Assembly: GCA_046760905.1 (NCBI GenBank)
Contig: JBHIFB010000006.1
Coordinates: 1-45,385 of the forward strand
Direction: 5' to 3'
Source of the DNA: JBHIFB01 sp046760905
GTDB taxonomy: Bacteria > Gemmatimonadota > CAZMKB01
Length of the DNA: 45,385 nt
Position numbers and translations under genes: made by a program. Positions 33,534 through 42,004 of this stretch are shown here, piece after piece. Below the pieces are notes generated by a model. The model was not told the origin of the DNA. It saw only the letters and a list, made by a program, of their open reading frames with translations, and ran no database searches. Positions within the stretch are counted from its first letter, which is position 1, and every line of letters starts with the position of its first letter.

Positions 33534-35228
33534 ATGCGGCTCCAAACAGTCCTTATTCTCGTAGCTGCTCTTTTAACAGGCTTGCCGGGGTGTGCACCTC
33601 GTCTGGAGAAGGCCGACCTCGTGCTCACAAACGGCAGGATTGTGACCATGGATGCACAGAAGCCGGAGGCCACAGCCCTGGCTATCCGGGGAGATATCCT
33701 GATAGCTGTGGGAAGTGATGAAGAGATCAGAGAATATATGGGTGAAGGTACGAAGGAGATTGATCTCGAAGGTTGCCTCACCATCCCAGGTTTCATCGAG
33801 GGTCATGCACATTTCCTAGGCATCGGCAGGGCGAAGCTCATAGTTGATCTTACCGGGGCAAGTTCCTGGGATGAGATAGTGGATATCGTGAAGGATGCGA
33901 CAAATAACGCTCCTCCCGGAGCCTGGATCATAGGCCGCGGCTGGCACCAGGAGAAGTGGACTACGGTGCCACAACCGAACGTCGATGGCCTGCCGCTTCA
34001 TCATTCGCTCAGCGAGGTCTCCCCGAAAAACCCGGTATATCTCACCCACGCAAGTGGGCACGCGGCCATTGTAAATGGGCTGGCTTTGGAACTGGCGGGC
34101 ATCGATCGATTCACACCCGACCCACCCGGCGGCCAGATCGTCAGAGACGGCAGTGGGGAACCCATAGGAGTTTTGAGGGAGAAGGCGAAGCAACTCGTGC
34201 TTGATGTACGGGAGAAGAGTTGGAACGAAGAGGAGACTCGAAGGGTCATCGAGCTCGCCGCCGATGAGTGTCTGTCCAAAGGTATCACAAGCTTCCAGGA
34301 CGCCGGGTCATCGTTTCGGACCATAGACCTTTTGAAAAAGCTCACCCTAATGGGGAAGCTTCCGCTTCGCCTCTGGGTCATGATCGAAGAGGAGAATGAA
34401 GTTCTTTCCGAGCATTTACCCGAGTACCGGTTAATCGGCTTTGGAGACAGGCGGCTGACGGTACGCGCAATTAAGCGCTATATGGACGGCGCCCTTGGCA
34501 CTCACAGCGCCTGGCTGTTTGAACCTTACGCTGATCTCCCTCAGAGCAGAGGATTAAATACAAGCGATCTGGAGTCTCTGGCCGAGACGGCGCAACTTGC
34601 CATCGAACACGGTTTCCAGCTTTGCATTCATGCCATCGGAGACAGGGCGAACCATGAAACTTTGAATCTATACCAGGAGATGTTTCGACGGTATCCGTCA
34701 GAGACAGACTTACGCTGGCGCATAGAACATGCTCAGCACCTGCGCCCGGATGACATAAGTCGTTTCGCGGCTCTGGGGGTCATAGCCTCCGTTCAAGGGA
34801 TCCACTGCACTTCCGACGGCCCATGGGTGATCGAGCGGCTCGGCGAGAGACGGGCGGAAGAAGGTGCCTATGTCTGGCGCAAGCTCATCGATTCGGGGGC
34901 CGTGGTGATCAACGGAACGGATTCACCAGTGGAGGATGTCAGTCCCGTTCAGTGCTTCTACGCCTCGGTCTCGAGAAAGCTCAAGGATGGATCCGTGTTC
35001 TTCCCCTCTCAGCGAATGAGCCGGGAGGAAGCCCTCAGATCCTACACCATAAATGCCGCTTTCGCCGCCTTCGAGGAGGAGATCAAAGGATCACTCGCCC
35101 CCGGAAAGCTTGCCGACATCACGGTTCTCTCCAGGGACATCATGACAATCCCGGAAGATGAGATTCTGGATGCGAAAGTCCTATACACAATCGTCGGTGG
35201 GAAAGTCGCATACAAAAGCGGTGAGTGA
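33534..35228 (+). CDS. Amidohydrolase-3 family lipoprotein (YtcJ-like)
   Basis: A 564-residue exported lipoprotein with a signal ending LTGLPGC (C20 lipidated), followed by the amidohydrolase fold. Metal ligands: HAH in EGHAHFLG (~residue 90), lysine/histidine in later strands, HAIGD near ~364 and the aspartate in NGTDSPVE (~460). The N- and C-terminal beta-sandwich pieces (TNGRIVTMD and PGKLADITVLSRD) are typical of YtcJ-like members, which hydrolyse N-acyl or amide bonds, for example in formamides. The start at 33534 follows AGGTGG by 4 bases and gives a normal lipoprotein signal; an ATG at 33519 has no ribosome site. Substrate unknown. Confidence 0.88.
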   Translation: MRLQTVLILVAALLTGLPGCAPRLEKADLVLTNGRIVTMDAQKPEATALAIRGDILIAVGSDEEIREYMGEGTKEIDLEGCLTIPGFIEGHAHFLGIGRAKLIVDLTGASSWDEIVDIVKDATNNAPPGAWIIGRGWHQEKWTTVPQPNVDGLPLHHSLSEVSPKNPVYLTHASGHAAIVNGLALELAGIDRFTPDPPGGQIVRDGSGEPIGVLREKAKQLVLDVREKSWNEEETRRVIELAADECLSKGITSFQDAGSSFRTIDLLKKLTLMGKLPLRLWVMIEEENEVLSEHLPEYRLIGFGDRRLTVRAIKRYMDGALGTHSAWLFEPYADLPQSRGLNTSDLESLAETAQLAIEHGFQLCIHAIGDRANHETLNLYQEMFRRYPSETDLRWRIEHAQHLRPDDISRFAALGVIASVQGIHCTSDGPWVIERLGERRAEEGAYVWRKLIDSGAVVINGTDSPVEDVSPVQCFYASVSRKLKDGSVFFPSQRMSREEALRSYTINAAFAAFEEEIKGSLAPGKLADITVLSRDIMTIPEDEILDAKVLYTIVGGKVAYKSGE

Positions 35229-35616
35229 ACTTGATCCTCATCAAATATCCAATCCTCTCCGGATACACACAGTAAAGGATAGTCAAACTGTTAAAGCACG
35301 AAGAAAACCCGTTCATGAAACAGCGGTGCATGGCTGAAATATCACTAACGAGAAGGACGGTATGAAAATAGCCTATTAGTCGAATGCGATGTTTACAAAC
35401 TGAAACGGCGGGTCCTCATGTTGGATAAATCGTGAAAATATAACTCATTAATTAATAATAAATTACATAACTTACCGTAAATGGCACGATTGATGCTTGT
35501 ATGACCGCTACAATCATTAACACACTCCGAACCGGAATCACACCTTGAGTCCGGTCACCCGGAGGGAGACGGAAAGATTTTGAATCTCAACCGTCTTTTC
35601 ACACTTAGGAGGAATC
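35229..35616. other. AT-rich upstream region of orphan gene with structured leader
   Basis: No ORF in these 388 bases. It holds candidate activator sites at 35306-35321 (AACCCGTTCATGAAAC, one good arm) and 35391-35406 (GTTTACAAACTGAAAC), a sigma54-type promoter at 35482-35497, and a leader that can form two hairpins. The first is ACCGGA/TCCGGT (35531-35536 with 35550-35555). The second is GACGG-AA-AGATT-TTG-AATCT-CAA-CCGTC (35568-35595), followed by TTTT only 7 bases before the AGGAGG ribosome site. The second hairpin resembles an attenuator. Confidence 0.55.
35482..35497 (+). promoter_or_regulatory. Sigma54-type -24/-12 promoter of orphan 98-aa gene
   Basis: TGGCACGATTGATGCT matches TGGCAC-N5-TTGCW at 10 of 11 positions with exact GG-GC spacing. 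With the -12 C at 35496, transcription starts near 35508, 109 bases before the ATG. Candidate activator sites are centred at -109.5 and -194.5. Confidence 0.65.
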
Positions 35617-35913
35617 ATGAGTGCAAAAACTCAACAACAGTTGACCGGTTCACAGAAGGCCGAAGTCGGACGTCACAGAGACTTCTCCGTGTACCCGATC
35701 TACGAAATAGATTCCCCAGGCTGCTACATCAGCAACCAGTCGGGTAATCTCTTCAGAGTAACCCCCGAGATGCTCAGTATCGGCGGGACGGTCTTTACGA
35801 ACTTCGTTTCCAGAGATCCGTGGTACTTTACGAAACTTACGGATGACTACCTGATGCCTTTGGATGAAGTGAGGATTCTCGCAGCCAATGCCAACCTGAG
35901 GCCGAACTTCTAA
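35617..35913 (+). CDS. Orphan 98-residue protein of unknown function
   Basis: I do not recognise this family. The 98 residues are rich in beta-formers and aromatic residues, with no signal peptide or membrane helix; the first ~20 residues (MSAKTQQQLTGSQKAEVGRH) look disordered, and a single cysteine lies in SPGCYIS. Expression signals are strong: AGGAGG four bases before the ATG, a sigma54-type promoter with two candidate activator sites, a structured leader and a strong terminator just behind. It is a one-gene unit. Sharing its promoter type with both cupredoxin genes suggests joint control; its role is unknown. Confidence 0.8.
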   Translation: MSAKTQQQLTGSQKAEVGRHRDFSVYPIYEIDSPGCYISNQSGNLFRVTPEMLSIGGTVFTNFVSRDPWYFTKLTDDYLMPLDEVRILAANANLRPNF

Positions 35914-35937
35914 TAGCAAAACCGTTACGAGCATAAG

Positions 35938-35966
35938 AACCCCCTTCATGTATGGAGGGGGTTTTT
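35938..35966 (+). terminator. Intrinsic terminator after orphan gene
   Basis: An 8-bp stem AACCCCCT / AGGGGGTT (35938-35945 and 35956-35963), extendable by two G-T/C-G pairs, is followed by an unbroken T tail. Confidence 0.88.
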
Positions 35967-36072
35967 ATATGGAGGCACTACAGCTATCAGATGAGAGATG
36001 CGATCTGAATGAATTCTCAAGTGTGAGGAGCCCACCGTTTAGCCCCATCCCAAAAAGTGGAGAATCATTTCA

Positions 36073-36101
36073 TTGACAAACTACTCACACCATGCTATTA
36101 C
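36073..36101 (+). promoter_or_regulatory. Sigma70 promoter of metallophosphoesterase gene
   Basis: TTGACA (36073-36078), a 17-base spacer and TATTAC (36096-36101, 4 of 6). Start near 36108, about 60 bases before the ATG at 36168. Confidence 0.6.
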
Positions 36102-36167
36102 AGTAGAAGATGCCGTATTCCATGATGATATATTTGTGCGTCCCGATCGACGGGAGAGGTTAATCAC

Positions 36168-37361
36168 ATGATCTTCTTTTCCATAGCAGCCATCGTGCTC
36201 ATTCTGGCTTATAGTTATATCGGATGGCGGGTAATCACCCCATCAGGCCTCGAAGTTAGGAAAAAACGGATCGCATGGGCGTTGCTGCTTTCATGGCCAC
36301 TTTCCCTTCCGGCATCCTATCTGCTGCGGTTTTCCGGCAGCGACACATTCTGGGGTGATGTGATCGGATGGGTAGCATACATAAGCCTTGGCTTCTTCTC
36401 ACTCGTCTTTATCCTGCTTTTGCTGCGTGATGCGGGCTGGGTGATTTTAGCTTTGACGGGAAAATTCGTAAAACTCCTATACAGGGCCGTTATATCACTT
36501 AAACCCCGTGTAGTATCTTATGATCCGGAAAGACGAAATCTCCTGATAAGGTCGATGAACCTTGGCATTCTCGGCACCGCCGGCTTCTTTACCGGTTATG
36601 GATTCTATGAGGCACGACGAAAGCCGACCGTGGTGAATATATCGGTGCCTATCAATGGACTTCCGCCTGGATTCGAAGGGTTCAGGATAGCTCAAATCTC
36701 GGACATCCATGTAGGGCCTACCATTAAACGTGATCATGTATCCACTGTGGTCGAAATGGTGGACAACCTTGGAGCCGACGTCATCGTTTTCACGGGAGAT
36801 CTTGTCGATGGAACGGTCCCGATACTTAGCAAGGATGTGGCTCCCCTCGGTGAGCTGGCAGCGCCTAAGGGAACTTTCTTCGTCACAGGGAACCACGAGT
36901 ACTATTCAGGTGCGATGGCCTGGATCGAAGAGATCGACAGGCTGGGGTTAACGGTATTGCTTAATGAGAACCGGGTTCTCGAAAACCATGGCAGCCGCCT
37001 GATCCTCGCCGGCGTCACAGATTACAACGCCGGGGGGTTCATCGGGAGCCATGTCTCGGATCCAGCAACCGCCATCTCCGATGCACCGGATGAGGCAGTA
37101 AAGATCCTCCTTGCTCACCAGCCTCGGAGCGTCTATAAGGCTGCAGAGGAAGGCTTTGATCTGCAGATTTCAGGGCACACGCACGGGGGACAGAACCTTT
37201 TCTGGAGCTCGCTCGTTGCGCTGACGCAACCGTTTATCAGAGGCCTGCATAAATATAAGGACACCTGGGTCTATGTTAACAGCGGCACCGGATACTGGGG
37301 ACCACCTCTCCGCGTAGGTGTCCCTTCCGAAATCACGCTGATCACTCTCAGGACCCAATAA
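36168..37361 (+). CDS. Membrane-anchored metallophosphoesterase (YkuE/YaeI-like)
   Basis: A 397-residue protein with about four N-terminal membrane helices (residues 1-150) and a calcineurin-like phosphoesterase domain. Metal-site motifs are in order: D-x-H in QISDIHVG (~178), GDLVDG (~211), GNHEYY (~241) and GHTHGG (~336). Relatives YaeI/YkuE act on phosphodiesters, including UDP-2,3-diacylglucosamine-type or phosphatidylglycerol-type lipids; the substrate here is unknown. A GAGAGG ribosome site precedes the ATG. The gene stands alone behind its own promoter. Confidence 0.9.
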   Translation: MIFFSIAAIVLILAYSYIGWRVITPSGLEVRKKRIAWALLLSWPLSLPASYLLRFSGSDTFWGDVIGWVAYISLGFFSLVFILLLLRDAGWVILALTGKFVKLLYRAVISLKPRVVSYDPERRNLLIRSMNLGILGTAGFFTGYGFYEARRKPTVVNISVPINGLPPGFEGFRIAQISDIHVGPTIKRDHVSTVVEMVDNLGADVIVFTGDLVDGTVPILSKDVAPLGELAAPKGTFFVTGNHEYYSGAMAWIEEIDRLGLTVLLNENRVLENHGSRLILAGVTDYNAGGFIGSHVSDPATAISDAPDEAVKILLAHQPRSVYKAAEEGFDLQISGHTHGGQNLFWSSLVALTQPFIRGLHKYKDTWVYVNSGTGYWGPPLRVGVPSEITLITLRTQ

Positions 37362-37413
37362 TCCTGACACTCACGAGAATCGTGAAGTAAACCAATTGCG
37401 CGAATAAGCTGCT

Positions 37414-38472
37414 TCATTCGCTTTCAGAACCGGGGCTTTTTCTTCTCACGCTTGGGGCGAGAGGCGCAAGCATACTCAGCGTGAACCAGTCTCTTTCATC
37501 ACTCCACTGTCTCTCGACTACAAAGCCGCCGCTACGAGCTAGGGCTTCGATCTCGCCTGGTGAGTATTTATAGGAATTCTCTGTGTGTATCCGTTCACCT
37601 TTCTCGAAATGGAGTTCTAAGCCCAGATCCCTTATCGAAACCTTCTGCACTTTCCGGCTCACCAGAAACATCCGAACCGCCCCGTGCTCCTCGTCATAGA
37701 CTGCCTCATGCTCGAAATCGCAGAGGCAGAAGTCGGCGCCGAGCTCCCTGTTTATCCGGACCAGAAGGTTCCTGTTAAATAGCGCAGTTACACCCTCCGC
37801 GTCATTATAAGCACGGTGGATGATACTTCGGTCCTTACGCATATCCACACCTAAAAGAAACCTGTCGCTGGAATTAATCCCAGCACTCACCTGACGCAGG
37901 AAGCGCACCGCCTCATCGGGCTCAAGATTACCTACCGAAGAACCGAGCCAGAGAATGAGCTTCTCCCGCTTTTGATGACCCGACATCTGCCAAAGATCTC
38001 TGTAGTATTCGCAATTGAATGCATGGATCTCGAGCTTGTGATACTCTCTGAGGAGTGCCAGAGAACTCTCGATGAGCATGCGGCGTGATATATCTACCGG
38101 TATGTAACGAAGGTTGCCGTGCAAACTTATGAGCGCCTCTATCAAATATCTCGTCTTCGATGAGCTCCCGCTGCCCAGCTCCACCAGGTCGACCACTCCA
38201 GTGAACATTTCAGCGATTCCGGCAGAGTGCTTCTGCAATATCTTCCTTTCGGTACGGGTCTGGTAGTACTCAGGTAGTTGGGTGATCTTCTCGAAGAGTT
38301 GGGAACCACGGTCATCATAGAAAAGCCAGGGCGGAAGGCTCTTCGGATGAGAGCTCAGGCCTTCTCTTACAGCCCTGGCAAGATCCACACGTTTGGCAGA
38401 TTCTTCCGTGACCTCGAGAATCAGCCTTTCGGTATGGTTTTTTTTCAAGATACCCACTGTCGAGCTCCCCAA
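37414..38472 (-). CDS. egtD: L-histidine N-alpha-methyltransferase EgtD
   Basis: The 352-residue enzyme trimethylates the amino group of histidine to hercynine with SAM, the first step of ergothioneine synthesis. Recognised by LPEYYQTRTE (66-75), the SAM loop ELGSGSSSKT (98-107), YIPVDIS (~123-129), LGSSVGNLEP (~177) and C-terminal features of the EgtD family. Length is close to the usual 320-350 residues. The start is a TTG at 38472 with AGGAGG five bases upstream. It lies 32 bases behind egtB and is cotranscribed with it. Confidence 0.93.
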   Translation of the reverse strand: MGSSTVGILKKNHTERLILEVTEESAKRVDLARAVREGLSSHPKSLPPWLFYDDRGSQLFEKITQLPEYYQTRTERKILQKHSAGIAEMFTGVVDLVELGSGSSSKTRYLIEALISLHGNLRYIPVDISRRMLIESSLALLREYHKLEIHAFNCEYYRDLWQMSGHQKREKLILWLGSSVGNLEPDEAVRFLRQVSAGINSSDRFLLGVDMRKDRSIIHRAYNDAEGVTALFNRNLLVRINRELGADFCLCDFEHEAVYDEEHGAVRMFLVSRKVQKVSIRDLGLELHFEKGERIHTENSYKYSPGEIEALARSGGFVVERQWSDERDWFTLSMLAPLAPSVRRKSPGSESE

Positions 38473-38504
38473 TATTACCTCCTATGTGGAATGTTGTTTC
38501 CCGA

Positions 38505-39803
38505 TCACAGGTCTTTGGCCAGCCTGAAGCCCATAAACTGCCACCTGTACCATGGATGAAAGAAGTTCCGATAGGTCGCTCGGATGTGTGTACTTGAGGT
38601 CACGGCAGAACCGCCCCTGAGTACCTGCTGGTTCGACATGAACTTACCGTTATATTCTCCAAGGGCTCCCGGCAGAGCACGGTAGCCAGGATATGGAACG
38701 TAAGCGCTCCGGGTCCATTCCCATACATCACCGAACAGCTGCTTGGGGACACCCTCTGCATCATCACCGATTAATGGTACCGGATGGTAATAACCGTCCT
38801 CGACAAAGTTACCTGCAACGGGAGCATTCCCTGCATGCACCTCCCATTCGGCCTCGGTGGGAAGCCGGGCACCCGCCCAGGAAGCGTATGCATCCGCCTC
38901 GTAATAGCTGACATGACAAACAGGCTCCTCGCAGACCACTTTTCTCATCCCGGCGATGGTCATCATCCACCAATCTCCCCCCCTCCTCTCCCAGTAGAGG
39001 GGCGCTTTCCACCGTTGCCGTATTGCAGTGTTCCACCCGTCGGAGAGCCAGAATTCGGGTCGCTCATAACCGCCGTCCTCTATGAACTCGATGTATTCCC
39101 CGTTGGTTATGAGCCGTGAGCTCAGAAGGAAACCATTCAGATAGACCTTATGCCTGGGCATCTCATTGTCATAAGCAAAGCCATCACCACCGTGCCCAAC
39201 CTCACACAATCCCTCAGGATATGGAATCCATTCGAGTGGGAGTTTTCTGCCAGATGGAGGCATTCCCTGTTCATGGTAAACCGGTTTTAAGGGGTTTATG
39301 GCAAACACATGTTTGATGTCGGTCAGGATCAACTCCTGATGCTGCTGTTCATGATGGAGTCCGAGCTGGATGATGGGTAGATATTCCTTGAGCAGTTCAT
39401 CCGCTGTACTGTCCAGAAATTCCTCCATCTGCAGATCTATGTAATCGCGGTACTTCCACACTTTTTCGACGTTGGGCCGCGAAAGAAGTCCACGTTTCTG
39501 CCTGGAGAATTGGCGACCCACCGAATTGTAATATGAATTGAAGAGGTAGTGGTATTCCGGATCGTATGGCCTGTAGTTCTTGATAGCCTCCCGGAGTATG
39601 AAAGCCTCGAAGAACCATGTCGTGTGTGCAAGGTGCCATTTCGTAGGACTCACTTCTGTCATGGTCTGAACCACCTGGTCCTCAGCCGTGAGCGGTTCGG
39701 TGAGGCGACGGCTGAACCCGCGGACTACCTGATAGGCATCGAGCATGCTCTCACGCGTTGGTTTCTCCTGCATACAGGCTGTCAGTTCTGTGGCTATCTT
39801 CAT
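38505..39803 (-). CDS. egtB: Hercynine oxygenase (sulfoxide synthase) EgtB
   Basis: The 432-residue non-heme iron enzyme joins hercynine with a thiol donor and O2 to a sulfoxide. Iron ligands are in an N-terminal DinB-like domain: HLAHTTWFF (H57/H60) and HHEQQHQEL (H151/H155). The C-terminal FGE-sulfatase domain ends with VLRGGSAVTSSTHIRATYR and FMGFRLAKDL. AGGAGG sits before the ATG. Together with egtD it forms a two-gene pathway; egtA, egtC and egtE are absent nearby, so the donor may be free cysteine, as in some EgtB types, rather than gamma-glutamylcysteine. This is inference from gene content only. Confidence 0.93.
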   Translation of the reverse strand: MKIATELTACMQEKPTRESMLDAYQVVRGFSRRLTEPLTAEDQVVQTMTEVSPTKWHLAHTTWFFEAFILREAIKNYRPYDPEYHYLFNSYYNSVGRQFSRQKRGLLSRPNVEKVWKYRDYIDLQMEEFLDSTADELLKEYLPIIQLGLHHEQQHQELILTDIKHVFAINPLKPVYHEQGMPPSGRKLPLEWIPYPEGLCEVGHGGDGFAYDNEMPRHKVYLNGFLLSSRLITNGEYIEFIEDGGYERPEFWLSDGWNTAIRQRWKAPLYWERRGGDWWMMTIAGMRKVVCEEPVCHVSYYEADAYASWAGARLPTEAEWEVHAGNAPVAGNFVEDGYYHPVPLIGDDAEGVPKQLFGDVWEWTRSAYVPYPGYRALPGALGEYNGKFMSNQQVLRGGSAVTSSTHIRATYRNFFHPWYRWQFMGFRLAKDL

Positions 39804-39975
39804 AGCAATGCCTCCTATCGACAGAGTTTACGTGCTCCTACTCTGATGCAGTCCAATGCATTTCAATAAATCTGGTTATCCTTAATGTGGTAACAGTTTT
39901 TCGAACTTCAAGATCTTAATAAGCTCAGTATCACATTAAAAAATCATTCAAGAAAAGCGTAAACTTTGGGAAAAA

Positions 39976-40140
39976 ATGAGACAGGCAGGCATCAGGACCG
40001 GAAGGAATGAATCGGATGATATCCTAGAGAAGAGATATCCCGATGACAGTAAGCGGGTCTGGGCTAGGCAGAAAACCGCCAATTATACCTACTGGAATAC
40101 CTATTCCATCCTTATTGAAGTTACGTCATTGACATGGTAA
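39976..40140 (+). CDS. Possible 54-residue protein, uncertain
   Basis: An ATG frame of 54 codons in the 372-base gap between egtB and the YbaK gene. It is mostly charged and polar, ending in an aromatic NYTYWNTYSILIEV stretch that could be a short buried or membrane segment. No ribosome site or promoter was found, and I recognise no family. It may be a gene remnant or chance frame. Nothing else was seen in this gap. Confidence 0.25.
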   Translation: MRQAGIRTGRNESDDILEKRYPDDSKRVWARQKTANYTYWNTYSILIEVTSLTW

Positions 40141-40175
40141 TTTGGACACATAACATTTTCTCTGATGCTGAAACA

Positions 40176-40643
40176 TCAGAGTCCTGCGGATAACCTCACA
40201 ACCTTCGGTTTAACCGCTTCTTCGAAATCCTTGTATGCGAGTTTTATGAGTTCTGTGTGCGAGCCCGCGTTGAAGGCGATTTCGTCGTCCTCGGCGAGTG
40301 TTTCGGCAACATAAACATCCATCCCGTATAGATTTCCGAAGGGTGGCATTGCACCGATCTCGCATTCGGGGAAAAGGCTTTTGAATTCGTCCTCACTCGC
40401 GAGTTCAACCTTACTTCCGCCCGATGCTTTCTTGAGAAGATCGAAGTCCACATGGTAGGTGGCAGGTAGTACTGCCATCGCCATCTCGCCGTCGATCTTC
40501 ACCATCACCGTTTTCGCCAGTTCTTTTCCCGGGATGTGAGCTGAGGCGGCTATCTCCTGAGCTGTATAGACGGGGGAGTGCCTGATACTCACATACTTGA
40601 TTTTGTTACTGTCCAGGAATTCCATCAATTTCTTGACCGGCAT
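40176..40643 (-). CDS. YbaK/ProRS-associated editing deacylase
   Basis: A 155-residue protein of the YbaK/EbsC/ProX family, which hydrolyses mischarged aminoacyl-tRNAs such as Cys-tRNA-Pro or Ala-tRNA-Pro. Family marks: HSPVYTAQEIA (~22-32), the lysine-rich AKTVMVKIDGEMAMAVLPA segment, and the GAMPPFGNLYG loop. The exact tRNA cannot be told. The start at 40643 is set by AAGGAGGA 7 bases upstream; the frame is open to 40751 but the extra N-terminus is not family-like. Confidence 0.9.
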   Translation of the reverse strand: MPVKKLMEFLDSNKIKYVSIRHSPVYTAQEIAASAHIPGKELAKTVMVKIDGEMAMAVLPATYHVDFDLLKKASGGSKVELASEDEFKSLFPECEIGAMPPFGNLYGMDVYVAETLAEDDEIAFNAGSHTELIKLAYKDFEEAVKPKVVRLSAGL

Positions 40644-40794
40644 GGGAGTATCCTCCTTCATCAGGTAAGTACCTTTCATCCAGTAATTGATTTTAAGATT
40701 CCAGTTCCTGGCTGTCAAATTAAATTTAAGGAAACCTCTTAAGTGATCCATTCCTATTACAAATACACTGTATAACTGATTCGTTCGGTTCCCA

Positions 40795-40826
40795 TTGACA
40801 TTCCCTTAATCTACGGATAGTATAAT
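40795..40826 (+). promoter_or_regulatory. Sigma70 promoter ahead of methyltransferase gene
   Basis: TTGACA (40795-40800) is followed by TAGTAT (40818-40823) at 17 bases and overlapping TATAAT (40821-40826) at 20 bases. A start near 40830 leaves a leader of about 160 bases that contains a short frame. Confidence 0.55.
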
Positions 40827-40885
40827 TTTTACTGATAGCGGAGACGACAGGTTGATGATAGAAGCCAGAAGGACAGGCTGTGAGT

Positions 40886-40978
40886 ATGACTCAGGCGCAC
40901 ACTGAGAGAATATTAGATGAATGGTGGAAATCAAAACGGTTGCTGAACGGAGACTTCGGGCACCCACAGAGAGCATAA
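40886..40978 (+). CDS. Possible 30-residue leader peptide
   Basis: An ATG frame of 30 codons (also open from GTG 40880) inside the leader of the methyltransferase gene, ending 12 bases before its ATG. The weak ribosome site AAGGACAGG precedes it. Residues (ILDEWWKSKRLL...) look helical. Translational coupling or attenuation are possible; no family is recognised and it may be chance. Confidence 0.3.
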   Translation: MTQAHTERILDEWWKSKRLLNGDFGHPQRA

Positions 40979-40990
40979 AGGAGATATGCT

Positions 40991-42004
40991 ATGAATAAAC
41001 TGGATTGGGACTCTGGACTACTTCTTGAAACCTCCCAAAGATATTGGACAAGCTGCGCGCTTCACGCCGCTGTCAAGCTCGACGTATTCACTTCGATAGA
41101 CGGGGAAAGTTTAGAGGCGAGTGAAATCGCCCGGAGGCTTGAGACGGACACAAGAGGGCTCACCAGGCTTCTGGATGCCCTCACCGCGATGGGGCTTCTG
41201 GAAAAAAGCGACAATGAATACTCGAATACTACCGCCGGGACAACATTCCTCTCGAAAAATTCACCTCAGTATGTCGGCCACATTATCATGCATCATCATC
41301 ACCTGATGGATTCCTGGTCCCGGCTGGATCTTGCGGTGAAGGCAGGTTGCCCGGTCAGGGAGCGATCGTCCTTCGGAAGTGAGAAGGTAAGGGAAAGCTT
41401 TCTCATGGGCATGTTCAACATGGCGATGAACATAGCTCCCCGGATAGTCTCAGCGATCGATCTTTCTGACAGGCGCCATCTGCTAGATCTTGGCGGAGGA
41501 CCAGGTACCTATGCGATTCATTTCTGTCTCAGTAATCCAGAGCTCAGAGCAACGGTATTCGACCTGCCTACCACCAGACCTTTCGCCGAGAAAACAATAG
41601 AAAAATTTGGCCTCTCTGATCGGATAGATTTCAAGGATGGCGACTTTGTGGAGGAAGACATCGAGGGAGTATATGACATTGCCTGGCTGTCCCACATCCT
41701 GCATGCCGAAGGCTTCGAGGTATGCAGAAGGATAGTGGAGAAAACCGTGAGCGCCCTCGAGCCGGGCGGGATGATCATCGTCCACGATTTCATTCTAAAC
41801 GACACGATGGACGGTCCACTTTTCCCGGCGCTATTCTCCCTCAATATGCTTCTTGGCACCCGGGATGGGCAATCATACTCTGAAGGTCAGATCATGAATA
41901 TACTCGCTGGAGCTGGTGTCGATAATATTAAGCGCATACCCATCGAAAGCCTGAACGATTCGGGCATCGTCACCGGTCTCAAATCGCCGGCTTCAGTCAC
42001 CTGA
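40991..42004 (+). CDS. SAM-dependent O-methyltransferase with dimerisation domain
   Basis: A 337-residue methyltransferase of the Methyltransf_2/dimerisation type common in secondary metabolism and carotenoid or quinone modification. Residues ~1-85 are a winged-helix dimerisation domain (IARRLETDTRGLTRLLDALTAMGLL). The SAM-binding motif is HLLDLGGGPGTYAIHFC (~160-176), with the acidic FDLPTTRPF after it and motif post-I VYDIAWLSHILHAEG. GGMIIVHDFILNDT is the usual SAM-to-product segment. The start has AAAGGAG. It is isolated, so the substrate is undetermined. Confidence 0.87.
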   Translation: MNKLDWDSGLLLETSQRYWTSCALHAAVKLDVFTSIDGESLEASEIARRLETDTRGLTRLLDALTAMGLLEKSDNEYSNTTAGTTFLSKNSPQYVGHIIMHHHHLMDSWSRLDLAVKAGCPVRERSSFGSEKVRESFLMGMFNMAMNIAPRIVSAIDLSDRRHLLDLGGGPGTYAIHFCLSNPELRATVFDLPTTRPFAEKTIEKFGLSDRIDFKDGDFVEEDIEGVYDIAWLSHILHAEGFEVCRRIVEKTVSALEPGGMIIVHDFILNDTMDGPLFPALFSLNMLLGTRDGQSYSEGQIMNILAGAGVDNIKRIPIESLNDSGIVTGLKSPASVT

